Origin: Asaia sp. W19
Lineage (GTDB): Bacteria; Pseudomonadota; Alphaproteobacteria; Acetobacterales; Acetobacteraceae
NCBI RefSeq assembly: GCF_003994335.1
Contig: NZ_PNQZ01000040.1
Span: forward strand, 17,670-81,669
Direction of reading: 5' to 3'
DNA: 64,000 bases
Each line of letters begins with the position of its first letter. Positions within the stretch are counted from its first letter, which is position 1. Below are positions 1-9,457 of the stretch, in pieces. The position numbers and the translations under genes were made by a program. Below the pieces are notes generated by a model that worked only from the letters and a program-made list of their open reading frames with translations, did not search any database and was not told the DNA's origin.

Positions 1-606
1 ACCTTCGTATTCCTTCGCGACTTTGCGTCCTTCCTCAAGGAAGATGCCACTGAAGATCTTCAGGATGTTGGCCTTGTGAACCAGCGTGACCTTTTTGCGG
101 CCATTGGCAACGGCGTACTCAAAGGCAAAGCGCACGATACGTGCGCATTCGCTGCGCGAGTTGAACCCGGCACCATAGGCCAGGCCCTTCGGATCATCGC
201 CGACGGGCAGGTAATGCTCCATCGCGGCATACAGGCCCTCGATGTTCTCGCGCACCACCACCAGATCGACCTTGTCGAAGCGGCCACCCGGCACCACGGT
301 GCGCGTGGGGCGCAGATTGGCATAGAGACCGAATTCCTGGCGCATCGTTACATTGACGGATTTGAACCCTGCACCCACGGGTGTGGTGAGCGGGCCCTTG
401 AGGGCCAGGCCGGTCTTGCGAATGCTGTCGAGTGTGGGCTGCGGGAGGGGCGCCCCGAATTTCTCGATCGCGCCCAAGCCGCCCGACTGGTGGTCCCATG
501 CGAAGGGCGCACCGACTTTAGCCAGAATCTCGACAACCGATGCCGTGATCTCGGGGCCGATACCGTCGCCTTCGATAAGGGTCGCGGGGATCATGTGATC
601 AGCCAT
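1..606 (-). CDS. NAD-type isocitrate dehydrogenase (N-terminal part, runs off window)
   Basis: The reading frame from an ATG at 606 stays open to base 1, giving the first 202 residues. It belongs to the isocitrate/isopropylmalate dehydrogenase family, which oxidatively decarboxylates isocitrate to 2-oxoglutarate in the TCA cycle. Visible hallmarks are the N-terminal GDGIGPEI nucleotide/substrate loop, the NLRPTR segment, VVVRENIEGLY and VTLVHKANILK. The NLRPTR and RENIEGLY pattern fits the short (about 340 residue) NAD-type enzyme better than the large NADP monomeric type or LeuB. The C-terminal half, with the remaining metal ligands, lies outside the window. Cofactor choice is inferred from family resemblance. 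Confidence 0.88.
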   Translation of the reverse strand, partial: MADHMIPATLIEGDGIGPEITASVVEILAKVGAPFAWDHQSGGLGAIEKFGAPLPQPTLDSIRKTGLALKGPLTTPVGAGFKSVNVTMRQEFGLYANLRPTRTVVPGGRFDKVDLVVVRENIEGLYAAMEHYLPVGDDPKGLAYGAGFNSRSECARIVRFAFEYAVANGRKKVTLVHKANILKIFSGIFLEEGRKVAKEYEG

Positions 607-638
607 TGGTCATTCCTTTGTCAGTTCGTGAACGGGTG

Positions 639-2408
639 TCAGTGCGCAATCGGGGCACAGGCTTGTGCAAGCCAGCTCCGGTCCTTGTCGTCCAGAAGCG
701 GCCCGATGCGCGTGAACGTATCCTGATGATAGGCATTGAGCCAGCGCAGCTCGTCGGGTTCCAGTAACGATGCCATGATCAGCGTGCGGTCGAATGGCGC
801 GTAGCCGAGGACCTCGAACTCCAGAAACGGCGTGCGTGATTCAATGGTGGCCGGTTTGACCAAAAGCAGGTTTTCCAGCCTGATCCCATAGGCCCCGGGC
901 AGGTAGTACCCGGGCTCGTCCGACAGGATCATTCCTGCCTCGAGTGCGATGGGCCGCGCGACGGAACTGATGTTCTGCGGTCCCTCATGCACCGACAGAT
1001 AGCTGCCAATGCCATGACCCGTGCCATGGTCGTAATCGAGCCCGGCCTGCCACAGGGCGTAGCGCGCCAGGGAGTCGAGACGATGACCGGTCGTCCCTTC
1101 AGGGAAACGCGCCCTTGCAAGCGCTATATTGCCCTTGAGAACACGCGTAAACGCCTCGCAGAGTTCGTCAGGCGGTGCGTCCGGTCCGTTCCAGAGGGTG
1201 CGGGTGACGTCGGTCGTCCCGGCGTCATATTGCCCACCACTATCGATCAGATAGACCTGATTGGGCTCGAGGACGCGATCAGCGTCGGGCAGGGCACGAT
1301 AATGGGGAAGGGCGGCGTTGGGCCCGACAGCGGAGATCGCCGGGAAGCTCTCGCCATGATAACCGGGCGCCGCCCCGCGATATCCGTCGAGGATCTCGGC
1401 GAGCTCGGTCTCGCGCAGCCCCGTGCCATTTTCGGACACAAAACGCAGGAACCGGCAAAGAGACGCTGAGTCGGTCAGATGGACCTTGCGCGCGCCCTCC
1501 TGCTCGACGGGGTTCTTGCAGGCGCGGGGCAGGGCGCAGAGATCGCCCCCCCGTACGAGCGTTGCGCCCGCATCGGAAAGTCTCTGGATGAACCAGAGCC
1601 CTGTTTGGGCCGGGTCGAAACGCACTACCTGTCCGGAAAGGGCAGCCAGACGATCCGGCAATTCATGGGGCGGAAGGACCGAGACGTTGCGAAACGAAAT
1701 GGCCGCGTCAGGGCTGACCCGCGTGATGTCAATGAAGACTTCCAGCGAGGCATCATGATGCAGGATGCCGAAAGCCAGAATGACCGGTGTGTGCGGGACA
1801 TCGTCGCCGCGGATATTGAGCAGCCAGGCCAGAGAAGTCGGATCGCAGACGAGCATCGCCTCCTGACCTGCCTTGCGCAGGGCGCCGCCTATCTTGCGTC
1901 GCTTCGACAGACTGCCTTCGCCACTGAAGGCCTCGTCCTGGTAGCGCATCTCCGTCTCGGGTGGCGCGGGCTGGTCGACCCAGACAGCATCGATCGGATT
2001 GTGCTCGAGGGGTACAAACTCATAGGCCGTTGAGGTCAAGGCGTTGAGCTGCGCTTCACCGACGAGTCTGGGGTCGTAGCCGATCCTCAGACCCTGTGCA
2101 TTTTCCGTCAGCCAGGTTGCGGGAGGCTCCTTGATGAGGTGCAGCAGGGACCATTGCGCGGAATCGACCTGATCGCGCAGCTGGCTGGTATAGCGGCCAT
2201 CTGAGAACACGGCGGCCTTGTCACGAAGCAGGATCGCCATGCCTGCGCTGCCGGTAAAACCGGTAAGCCAGGCCAGGCGCTCGGCATATGGGGCAACATA
2301 TTCGCCCAGAAACTCGTCACCACGCGGCAGGAGGAACCCATCCACTTGGCTGGAATCAAGCTCCTGTCGCACAAGGGCCTGACGTTTGGCGAGGGGGATG
2401 ATGCTCAT
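639..2408 (-). CDS. Xaa-Pro aminopeptidase (M24B family)
   Basis: Codes for 589 residues, the length of the three-domain, eukaryotic-like aminopeptidase P. Two creatinase-like N-terminal domains are followed by a pita-bread catalytic domain. The metal ligands are visible: the first aspartate in YLIDSGGQYD, the second in GTTDVTRT, the histidine of GTGHGIGSYLSVHEGP, and the glutamates in DEPGYY and RLENLLLV. It removes N-terminal residues preceding proline in the cytoplasm, probably with manganese. It is the last gene of the minus-strand run pcrA-prmA-GNAT-pepP, 30 bases after the acetyltransferase stop. The start ATG at 2408 opens directly into the N-terminal domain. Confidence 0.93.
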   Translation of the reverse strand: MSIIPLAKRQALVRQELDSSQVDGFLLPRGDEFLGEYVAPYAERLAWLTGFTGSAGMAILLRDKAAVFSDGRYTSQLRDQVDSAQWSLLHLIKEPPATWLTENAQGLRIGYDPRLVGEAQLNALTSTAYEFVPLEHNPIDAVWVDQPAPPETEMRYQDEAFSGEGSLSKRRKIGGALRKAGQEAMLVCDPTSLAWLLNIRGDDVPHTPVILAFGILHHDASLEVFIDITRVSPDAAISFRNVSVLPPHELPDRLAALSGQVVRFDPAQTGLWFIQRLSDAGATLVRGGDLCALPRACKNPVEQEGARKVHLTDSASLCRFLRFVSENGTGLRETELAEILDGYRGAAPGYHGESFPAISAVGPNAALPHYRALPDADRVLEPNQVYLIDSGGQYDAGTTDVTRTLWNGPDAPPDELCEAFTRVLKGNIALARARFPEGTTGHRLDSLARYALWQAGLDYDHGTGHGIGSYLSVHEGPQNISSVARPIALEAGMILSDEPGYYLPGAYGIRLENLLLVKPATIESRTPFLEFEVLGYAPFDRTLIMASLLEPDELRWLNAYHQDTFTRIGPLLDDKDRSWLAQACAPIAH

Positions 2409-2438
2409 CGCTTGATCTTTCTCAGTGCGTCCCGCTTG

Positions 2439-2939
2439 TCACGGGGTGTCGAAAAGCCGGTACATGAAGATGAGGTCGAGCCAGCGTCCGAATTTCCGGC
2501 CCATCTGTGGCAGAGGCGTGCTTTCGCCAAAACCCGCCGCCCGGTGCAGGGCAATGGAGGCAGCGTTACTGGCCGTGATGGCTCCGACCAGGACATGCAT
2601 CCCTGCCTTCTCGGCATGGGAGACCATCGCATCGAGCAGGAGCCTCCCAATGCCGCGACGCTGGGCATCGGGTGAGACGTAGATCGAATGCTCAACGGTT
2701 TTCGCATAGCCCTCATAGGCACGGAAAGGACCGTAAGAGGCAAAGCCGAGGACGGTCTCACCATCGACCGCAACAGTCACCGGAAATCCGGCAGCCCGAC
2801 GTTCGCTCATCCATTGGCGACGCTCATCCAGCGTCCTCGGTGAGGTCGCCCAGATGGCCTCAGAGGTCGCAATCGCCTCATTGGTGATCCGCAGGATGGC
2901 AGGCAGATCGGCCTCGGTGGCGGCACGCAGCTCAATCAC
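2439..2939 (-). CDS. GNAT family N-acetyltransferase (phosphinothricin acetyltransferase-like)
   Basis: Codes for 166 residues forming a single GNAT domain. The acetyl-CoA pyrophosphate loop is seen as QRRGIGRLL, preceded by SIYVSPDA, with the later NAASIALHRAAGF motif typical of the phosphinothricin acetyltransferase (PAT/Bar, MddA) subgroup. The true substrate is unknown; relatives acetylate amino-acid analogues such as methionine sulfoximine. A longer frame extends upstream to 3164 but there it is antisense-like shadow of prmA. The chosen start is the GTG at 2937-2939, which overlaps the prmA stop by a few bases and leads straight into the domain, implying translational coupling. Confidence 0.85.
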   Translation of the reverse strand: MIELRAATEADLPAILRITNEAIATSEAIWATSPRTLDERRQWMSERRAAGFPVTVAVDGETVLGFASYGPFRAYEGYAKTVEHSIYVSPDAQRRGIGRLLLDAMVSHAEKAGMHVLVGAITASNAASIALHRAAGFGESTPLPQMGRKFGRWLDLIFMYRLFDTP

Positions 2940-3828
2940 GGCGGCGCAAGACGAGCGTGGACCACTCGCCCTCATAATACTGCTTTTCGAGCACAAGGCC
3001 CTGCCGCCTGTGAGCGGCCATGACCATGCGTGCCTGTGTCGTGAGCAATCCGGCCAGAATGACCGTGCCACCGGGCGCCAGATGGGTGCCCAGCGATTTC
3101 GCCATCTTGCAGAGCGGGCGTGCCAGGATATTGGCAAAGACAAGGTCATAGGGCGCCTTCGCACGCACCTCGGGTGTCAGCCAGCCATTGCCAAGGCGGG
3201 CATCGATCAGTGGGCCGATCCCATTGAGCCTTGCATTGCTCGCGGCGACCCGAACCGACCAGGGCTCGATATCCACAGCCAGAATAGGCTTGTGAAAGAG
3301 CATGGCGGCCGCCATGGCCAGGATCCCGGAACCACACCCCATATCGAGAATACGCGCAGGCTTGCGCCACGCCATGTCTTCGAGCGCGCGAAGGCAGCCT
3401 CGTGTGGAACCATGCTCTCCCGACCCGAAGGCGATCCCGGCATCGAGCGTGATCGTCAGGCGATCGCGCTTGTGGCTGGGGGCAAGATGCGTGCCACGAA
3501 TGGCAAAGCGACGCCCCACATCCTGCTGGGGAAAGGCCTCGTAGGTTCGAGCCAGCCAGCCTTCGGCTTCCGTACGCTCGCGAATGAGCTCGGCATCGAC
3601 GCCTGTCATCAGGCGGGCAAGGGTCAGGGCGCGGGCGAGTTCGTCCTCGGCGTGACCGACATCCTTGACGCCTTCAACGCGCCAGATGTTCTGATCCTCA
3701 TTGGCCTCGAAAATGCCGACAGTCGTACAGACGGTCAGGAAGGCCTGCTCGAAAAGCGGCACCGCCTCATCCGCAACGGTGACGGAAATGGTTTCGAGCG
3801 CCGAGGCATGTCGTCTGGATGCACTCAC
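2932..3828 (-). CDS. prmA: Ribosomal protein L11 methyltransferase
   Basis: Codes for 298 residues. An N-terminal substrate-recognition domain is followed by a class I S-adenosylmethionine methyltransferase fold. The SAM-binding glycine motif reads ILDMGCGSGILAM, motif II is AVDIEPWSVRVAASNARLNG, and the catalytic-region motif is FANILARPL, all characteristic of PrmA. It methylates ribosomal protein L11 (lysines and N-terminus). Its ATG overlaps the stop of the upstream helicase gene by four bases (ATGA) and its stop overlaps the GTG of the downstream acetyltransferase, so the three genes are surely co-transcribed. Confidence 0.95.
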   Translation of the reverse strand: MSASRRHASALETISVTVADEAVPLFEQAFLTVCTTVGIFEANEDQNIWRVEGVKDVGHAEDELARALTLARLMTGVDAELIRERTEAEGWLARTYEAFPQQDVGRRFAIRGTHLAPSHKRDRLTITLDAGIAFGSGEHGSTRGCLRALEDMAWRKPARILDMGCGSGILAMAAAMLFHKPILAVDIEPWSVRVAASNARLNGIGPLIDARLGNGWLTPEVRAKAPYDLVFANILARPLCKMAKSLGTHLAPGGTVILAGLLTTQARMVMAAHRRQGLVLEKQYYEGEWSTLVLRRRD

Positions 3829-6092
3829 GAGACCTGTTCCACAAAATGCGCCATGATGCGTTTTTCGCCTGCTTTTTCAAAGTTGATGTGCAGCCTGTCG
3901 GATTCGACGGCCAGCACGGTGCCATAGCCGAATTTCTGATGAAAAACGCGGGTTCCCGGACCAATTCCGTGTGAGGCATCGGGCAGAACATCGGTGACAC
4001 GCGGCGTTGGTCGCGTATAGCCTCCCGAATAGCCGGGGCGAGGTCCCGCCATGCTGCCAGCGCGCGTGCTCGAAACGGGGCCGGTGGCGAAGAGTGAGGC
4101 ATTCTGCGCGGCGAGCTGCCGACGTTCCTGCATCGCCTGGCCGCTATGCTCCACGGTTTCGGCAGGGATTTCATCAATGAAGCGGCTGGGCATGGAGTCC
4201 TGCCAGTTCGCATAGATGCGACGGCGCGCCGCATGAAGAATCACAGCGCGTTTGCGCGCGCGGGTAATACCGACATAGGCAAGGCGGCGCTCTTCCTCGA
4301 GGCTTTTGAGCCCCCCCTCATCGAGGCTGCGCTGCGAAGGGAAGACGCCCTCCTCCCAGCCGGGCAGGAACACCGTATCGAATTCCAGGCCTTTGGCACC
4401 ATGAAGGGTCATGAGGCTGACCGTGTCGGCGCTGGCCTGATCCTCGGATTCTGTCACCAGAGCGACGTGCTCCAGAAAGCCTTCGAGCGTGCCGAAATCG
4501 CCAATGGCGCGAAGCAGTTCCTTGATATTGTCCAGGCGTCCCGGCGCCTCGGGCGTCTTGTCGTCACGCCACATCTGCAGATAGCCGCTTTCTTCGAGCA
4601 ATTGCTCGGTCGCGACCACATGACCTTCGCTTTCGCGCGTCGTACGCGCTCGCTCGAAAGCCTCCATCAATCCGGCCAGAGCCTCGCGGCCCTTGCCTTT
4701 GACCTGTCCCGTTTCCAGCGCGTGGGACACGCCAGCGCTCAAAGGCGCGTTGATGAGGCGCGCCTCATGATGCAGTTTCTGCAGCCCGGCCGCCCCGACG
4801 CCGCGTTTGGGCACATTGATGATCCGCTCGAAAGCGAGGTCGTCTGCGGGCTGCGCCAGAACCCGCATATAGGCCATGGCATCCCGTATCTCGGCGCGTT
4901 CGTAAAAGCGCAATCCACCGACCACGCGATAGGGCAGGCCGAGCGTCAGGAAACGTTCTTCAAACGGGCGGGTCTGAAACCCGGCGCGCATCAGGATCGC
5001 AATCTGGGACAAGGGGTGACCGTCGCTGCGCAGTCTTTCGATTGCCCCTGCGGTCAGTCGGGCCTCCTCGTCTGAATCCCAGACACTGATGATCTGGACT
5101 TTCTCACCCTGGGCATCGTCACGACCCGGACGCAATGTCTTGCCCAGCCGGCCGGAATTATGAGCGATCAGCCCTGAAGCTGCAGCGAGGATCTGAGCTG
5201 TCGAACGGTAATTACGCTCCAGTCGCACGACCTTTGCACCCGGGAAGTCCTTCTCGAAGCGCAGGATGTTCTCGATCTCGGCGCCGCGCCAGGAATAGAT
5301 CGACTGGTCGTCATCACCCACGCAGGCGATATTCGACGGGCCATGATCGCGCTTGGCGAGAAGGCGGAGCCAGAGATACTGGATGGTGTTCGTGTCCTGA
5401 TACTCATCGACCAGGATATAGCGAAAGAGCCGGTGATACTGGGCCAGTACGTCGGGCTGGGTCCGGAGGATCTCGAGCGTGTGCAGCATCAGATCACCAA
5501 AGTCACAGGCATTCACGGCCTTGAGCCGGTCCTGATAGGCGGCATACAGCTTGCGCGCCTGACCACCGGCGAAATCCGTGTCCTCGGCTGCCGTCACCTG
5601 CTCCGGGGTAAGGCCTCTGTCCTTCCAGCGCTGGAAAATGCCGAGCAGGGCCTGAGGGGGCCAGCGCTTGGTGTCAAGGCGATAGGGCTCCATGATCTGC
5701 CGTGTCAGCCTGATCTGGTCATCGGTATCGAGAATGGTGAATCCCGTGGTCAACCCCACATACTCAGCGTGACGACGCAGCATGCGCGCGCACAAAGCAT
5801 GGAAGGTGCCGAGCCAAAGTCCTTCTGCCGTCTCACCAAGCAGGGCACCCACACGCTCGCGCATCTCACGCGCCGCCTTGTTGGTAAAGGTCACGGCCAG
5901 GATCTGATAGGGCCGGGCGCGCCCTTCAAGCAGGATATGAGCAAAGCGTGTGGTCAGCACACGGGTCTTGCCCGTGCCGGCGCCGGCCAGGATCAGAAGC
6001 GGCCCTTCAGTGGTCTCGATGGCTTCACGCTGCTCCGGGTTCAGCCGGTCGAGATACTCGGGGGAGGAGGGTGAGATCAGGGATTGCGTCAC
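3825..6092 (-). CDS. pcrA: ATP-dependent DNA helicase, UvrD/PcrA type
   Basis: Codes for 755 residues of a superfamily 1A helicase. Motif I (Walker A) is GAGTGKTR near residues 37-44, motif II is VDEYQDTN, motif III GDDDQSIYSWRGA, motif IV LERNYRST, motif V VSLMTLHGAKGLEFD and motif VI EERRLAYVGITRAR. The C-terminus carries a short Tudor-like tail (VFHQKFGYGTVL), as in PcrA, which contacts RNA polymerase. Such enzymes act in nucleotide excision and mismatch repair and remove RecA filaments. It is the first gene of the minus-strand run and lies back to back with the degenerate RadC gene. PcrA versus UvrD naming is a matter of convention here. Confidence 0.94.
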   Translation of the reverse strand: MTQSLISPSSPEYLDRLNPEQREAIETTEGPLLILAGAGTGKTRVLTTRFAHILLEGRARPYQILAVTFTNKAAREMRERVGALLGETAEGLWLGTFHALCARMLRRHAEYVGLTTGFTILDTDDQIRLTRQIMEPYRLDTKRWPPQALLGIFQRWKDRGLTPEQVTAAEDTDFAGGQARKLYAAYQDRLKAVNACDFGDLMLHTLEILRTQPDVLAQYHRLFRYILVDEYQDTNTIQYLWLRLLAKRDHGPSNIACVGDDDQSIYSWRGAEIENILRFEKDFPGAKVVRLERNYRSTAQILAAASGLIAHNSGRLGKTLRPGRDDAQGEKVQIISVWDSDEEARLTAGAIERLRSDGHPLSQIAILMRAGFQTRPFEERFLTLGLPYRVVGGLRFYERAEIRDAMAYMRVLAQPADDLAFERIINVPKRGVGAAGLQKLHHEARLINAPLSAGVSHALETGQVKGKGREALAGLMEAFERARTTRESEGHVVATEQLLEESGYLQMWRDDKTPEAPGRLDNIKELLRAIGDFGTLEGFLEHVALVTESEDQASADTVSLMTLHGAKGLEFDTVFLPGWEEGVFPSQRSLDEGGLKSLEEERRLAYVGITRARKRAVILHAARRRIYANWQDSMPSRFIDEIPAETVEHSGQAMQERRQLAAQNASLFATGPVSSTRAGSMAGPRPGYSGGYTRPTPRVTDVLPDASHGIGPGTRVFHQKFGYGTVLAVESDRLHINFEKAGEKRIMAHFVEQVS

Positions 6093-6119
6093 CAGCCCGA
6101 TATAGAATGTAATGGCCTC

Positions 6120-6818
6120 ATGGCCAAACCCTCATTTCCAACCGATGGAAAGAACCTGCTGCGCGGGACCGGGCCGCAGGGGCACCGGATGCGTATGCGC
6201 CATCGCGTGCTGAGTAACGGGGCAGAAGCATTGGCCGATTATGAGGTGCTGGAGATGCTGCTTTATTACAGCATCCCCAGACGGGATACGAAACCTCTGG
6301 CCAAGGCGCTGCTGCACCGGTTTGGCTCGCTTGCAGCGGTGTTTGGAGCGCCCGGGCCAGAATTACGGGCCGTTGGCATAAGCGAACAGGCGATGCTTTT
6401 GCTGAAATTTCCACCCGTAGTGGCGGAGCGTCTGGCGCTTGCTGAGGAACGGCTGCGCCCGATACTCGGCAGCTGGGACCAGCTCTGTTCCTATCTATCA
6501 GCAGCGATGACCAGTGCCGTGCCGGAGCAGTTTCGTCTGCTCTACCTCGACAACCGCAACCGGCTTCTGGCTGACGAGCCGGTTGATGATTTCACGACAA
6601 CTGCACCGATCTTCAGGCGGGCCCTCGCCTTACAGGCCGTAGCCCTGATTGGCATCCAGAAAACCCTGTCGAGCTTCAACGCTGCGACCTCTCCGCTGAG
6701 GTTGTTTGCACGCCGTCTGGACGGGGAGACAGCCGCGCTTTCGATGAGGCTGCACGACGTTGTTGTCGTCAGCGAGCGCCGCACACCGCTCAGCCTCAAA
6801 CAGAAGGGCCTGTTTTGA
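6120..6818 (+). CDS. Degenerate RadC paralogue lacking the JAMM metal site
   Basis: Codes for about 232 residues with RadC architecture: a helix-hairpin-helix-like N-terminal part (LADYEVLEMLLYY, then HRFGSLAAVFGA) and an MPN/JAB-like C-terminal part beginning EQFRLLYLDNRNRLLADE. Compared with the intact paralogue at 7574-8323, the segment that should contain HNHPSGDPTPS reads IQKTLSSFNAATSP, so both histidines and the aspartate of the JAMM motif are gone. It cannot be a metalloprotease by the usual mechanism. The reading frame is intact and has normal codon use, so it may be a structural pseudoenzyme. The start at 6120 is preferred over an in-frame ATG at 6084, which would overlap the divergent helicase start. 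Confidence 0.8.
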   Translation: MAKPSFPTDGKNLLRGTGPQGHRMRMRHRVLSNGAEALADYEVLEMLLYYSIPRRDTKPLAKALLHRFGSLAAVFGAPGPELRAVGISEQAMLLLKFPPVVAERLALAEERLRPILGSWDQLCSYLSAAMTSAVPEQFRLLYLDNRNRLLADEPVDDFTTTAPIFRRALALQAVALIGIQKTLSSFNAATSPLRLFARRLDGETAALSMRLHDVVVVSERRTPLSLKQKGLF

Positions 6819-6846
6819 AGCGAGGCGTGCGACAGGGCGTGGCGCG

Positions 6847-7542
6847 TCAGTGTCGTGCGAGCGCCGCAAACTGACTGATGATCGCCTCGCCCAAGTCCCC
6901 AGGACCCGGTACCAGTATGTCCGCCCCTGCTTCAGTCAGTTCCTTTTCTCCGCCATAGCCCCAGAGCACGCCGATGCCTCTCAGACGATTGGCATGTGCT
7001 CCAGAGATGTCGAACCGCCGATCGCCGATCATTAGGGTACGATGCGCCTGCAGCCGCTCTTGCGTAATGATCCGCGCCACCATTTCCGGCTTTTCACCGC
7101 CACTGTCGTCATCCGCCGCACCATGGATACGATCAAAGCAAGAGACGAGCCCGTGAGTTGCCAGGATCTCGCGTGCGAGGCTCGCAGGCTTGGACGTGGC
7201 CGTGAAAAGGCGGATGGGAGATCGAGCCAGCGTTTTGAGCAGCTCTGCCATATGCGGAAACACGGGCGTCTGGAAACGGCCGGTTTCGTCATAGAAACGA
7301 CGATAGAGAGAGACGGCAAGGGTCACGCGGTCATCGCCATAGGCGCCGATGACCTCAGCCATCAACTCGGCCAGAGGCGGGCCCACCACCCATGTCAGGT
7401 CGATCGAGACATCCGGCGCGTGTCCAAGAGCAGCGATGACCTGGTGCAAGGTCGAGATGATCCCGATACGGGAGTCGATAATCGTGCCATCGAGGTCAAA
7501 TAAAATGGCATGATCACTCGTATATGCGTCGAATTCTGACAT
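6847..7542 (-). CDS. HAD family hydrolase (phosphoglycolate phosphatase-like)
   Basis: Codes for 231 residues of a haloacid dehalogenase-type phosphatase. Motif I is LFDLDGTIID with the nucleophilic aspartate, motif II is FTATSK, the lysine of motif III lies in GEKPEMVARII, and motif IV is MIGDRRFDISGA. The helical cap follows motif I, as in the Gph/PGMB subgroup. The substrate is probably a small phosphate ester and cannot be told from sequence. The start is set at the ATG at 7542 (MSEFDAY), shortly before motif I. A longer frame to 7623 would run over the start of the divergent radC gene. It lies between the two RadC paralogues. Confidence 0.87.
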   Translation of the reverse strand: MSEFDAYTSDHAILFDLDGTIIDSRIGIISTLHQVIAALGHAPDVSIDLTWVVGPPLAELMAEVIGAYGDDRVTLAVSLYRRFYDETGRFQTPVFPHMAELLKTLARSPIRLFTATSKPASLAREILATHGLVSCFDRIHGAADDDSGGEKPEMVARIITQERLQAHRTLMIGDRRFDISGAHANRLRGIGVLWGYGGEKELTEAGADILVPGPGDLGEAIISQFAALARH

Positions 7543-7573
7543 AACTATCCCGGTATAAAGTGGCGGGGCGCCG

Positions 7574-8323
7574 TTGAAAGAAGTAAATGATATCTCAGGA
7601 TCAGGTAAGCAGGATGTCGCCACCAGCGCGCGCGATTCCGATCCCGCCGCCCCGAACTGGGTCGAAATTCCCCCGCGCGCACTGATCGCAGGGCAGGGTC
7701 AGGTCCTCTCCGACGAGGTGCTGCTGCGCCTTTTTGCCGAATCGCTCGGTGTGATCGGTGAGGAGGCGCAGATTCTTGTGGACGCGTTTCTGATCCGCTT
7801 CGGATCCCTTGCCGCCATCTTTGCCACCGAAGACCGGGCCCTGAATGGCATCCTGCATATCGGCCCGCAGATACGCGTCGCCATACGTCTGGTTCAGGAG
7901 GCCGCAATCCGGCTCAGCCGGGCCCGTATGGGCCGTGATGACATCTTTACCAATCGCAAGCTCATGGTCGATTACCTCGTCTCGCGGCTCGCGAGGGAGC
8001 CTGTCGAGCAGTTCCGCATTCTCTTTCTGGATGAGCGCAATCGGCTCCTGGCCGATGAGGCTCAAACACGCGGAACGGTCAATCACACACCCGTTTATCC
8101 GCGTGAGGTTGCACGCAGAGCGATGGAGCTCGGGGCCAGAAGCATCATACTCGTACATAATCATCCAAGCGGCGACCCGACTCCCTCGGAGGCCGATATC
8201 GCCATGACGCTGGATGCACAGCGCGCTGCAGCCCTTATAGAGGTACGGATTGCCGATCATTTCATTATCGGCAATGGCGCTTATGTGAGCTTTCGCGATC
8301 TACGGCTCCTGCGCGATCTCTAG
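7574..8323 (+). CDS. radC: RadC family JAB-domain protein
   Basis: Codes for 249 residues of the RadC family. After the helix-hairpin-helix-like region (FGSLAAIFATED) comes the MPN/JAB domain with the intact JAMM metal site HNHPSGDPTPSEADIAMT, then [17 protein letters not shown]. Despite the historic name, a DNA-repair role is doubtful for this family; a metalloprotease or DNA-transaction role is more likely. The start is a TTG at 7574; no ATG occurs in frame before the conserved domain, so TTG or a nearby GTG must be used. Its last bases overlap the 3' end of the convergent purK gene. Confidence 0.9.
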   Translation: MKEVNDISGSGKQDVATSARDSDPAAPNWVEIPPRALIAGQGQVLSDEVLLRLFAESLGVIGEEAQILVDAFLIRFGSLAAIFATEDRALNGILHIGPQIRVAIRLVQEAAIRLSRARMGRDDIFTNRKLMVDYLVSRLAREPVEQFRILFLDERNRLLADEAQTRGTVNHTPVYPREVARRAMELGARSIILVHNHPSGDPTPSEADIAMTLDAQRAAALIEVRIADHFIIGNGAYVSFRDLRLLRDL

Positions 8324-9457
8324 AGCTGGTTTCAATGCCTGATCGAAGCGCGCGGCAATACCATAGGGGCCTGGCAGGGCACCAAGGGGGAAAAGCGCAT
8401 TGACATGGCCCATTTTCCTGCCCGCTCGGGTTTCGTGCTTGCCGTAGAGATGTAGCGCCAGACCCGGCTGCGCCAGGACTGCGTCGCACAGCCCCACGCC
8501 CTCAAAACCGATAAGATTTTTCATGGCGGCATCGCTATGGCGGAAGGGATCGGGCAGCGGCAGCCCGGCAACTGCACGGATATGCATCTCGAACTGATCG
8601 ATCAGACAGGCATCCATGGTCCAGTGACCTGAATTATGCGGTCGGGGGGCGATCTCGTTGACGAGCAAGGCGCCACGCGCAGACACGAACATCTCGACCC
8701 CCATTATCCCGACAAGGCCGATTGTGGTGGCGATATGGGCTGCCAGGCGCTGCGCTTCTTCCGCGAGGGCGACAGGGATACGGGCGGGGGCGAGGCTGTA
8801 ATCCAGAATTCCGTCGCGATGCTGGTTTTCCGTCGTGCTGAAGCAGCGTATTTCTCCTGCCTCATTTCGCGCCACCATAACGCTGAGCTCGCGTTCGAAA
8901 TCGACGAAACCCTCGGCGATCAGCGGATATGGCAGATGGGCGGCCAGGGCGTCGATGGCTTCCTGATCTGCAATACGGAACTGGCCCTTGCCGTCATACC
9001 CGAAACGTGTCGTCTTCAGGATGAAGGGAAATCCGAGGGATGCCACAGCCTCGGGCAGGGCATCGCGATCCGGCACGGATACCCAGTCTGCGACCGGGAT
9101 GTCGTGATCACCCAGAAAGCTCTTTTCCAGAATACGATCTTGGCTGATAGCGAGAATGCTGCCCGCGGGATGCACTGGACAGAGAGAGGCAAGAAGGTCG
9201 AGCCCAGATGCCGAGATGTTCTCGAACTCGAAGGTGATGGCTGAAACGCTCTGAGCAAAGGCGCTAAGCACCGCTTCATCGTCATAGGCGCCGATCGTGA
9301 CCCGATGAGCGGTATCCTGCGCCGGAGGATCTGGCTCGGCACTCAGAACATGCACATGATAGCCGAGCCGCGCCGCCGCCATGGCGGACATGCGCCCGAG
9401 CTGACCGCCGCCAATGATCCCGATAGTCGCCCCGGGGGCGAGGGTCGTCAGGCTCAT
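8300..9457 (-). CDS. purK: 5-(Carboxyamino)imidazole ribonucleotide synthase
   Basis: Codes for 385 residues with an ATP-grasp fold. The N-terminal nucleotide-binding loop reads [12 protein letters not shown], followed by the family motifs [25 protein letters not shown], and the ATP-grasp metal region [13 protein letters not shown]. It performs ATP-dependent carboxylation of AIR to N5-CAIR in purine synthesis. The start ATG at 9457 overlaps the purE stop by four bases (ATGA); a longer frame to 9502 would intrude into purE. The final 24 bases overlap the convergent radC gene. Confidence 0.95.
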   Translation of the reverse strand: MSLTTLAPGATIGIIGGGQLGRMSAMAAARLGYHVHVLSAEPDPPAQDTAHRVTIGAYDDEAVLSAFAQSVSAITFEFENISASGLDLLASLCPVHPAGSILAISQDRILEKSFLGDHDIPVADWVSVPDRDALPEAVASLGFPFILKTTRFGYDGKGQFRIADQEAIDALAAHLPYPLIAEGFVDFERELSVMVARNEAGEIRCFSTTENQHRDGILDYSLAPARIPVALAEEAQRLAAHIATTIGLVGIMGVEMFVSARGALLVNEIAPRPHNSGHWTMDACLIDQFEMHIRAVAGLPLPDPFRHSDAAMKNLIGFEGVGLCDAVLAQPGLALHLYGKHETRAGRKMGHVNALFPLGALPGPYGIAARFDQALKPALEIAQEP

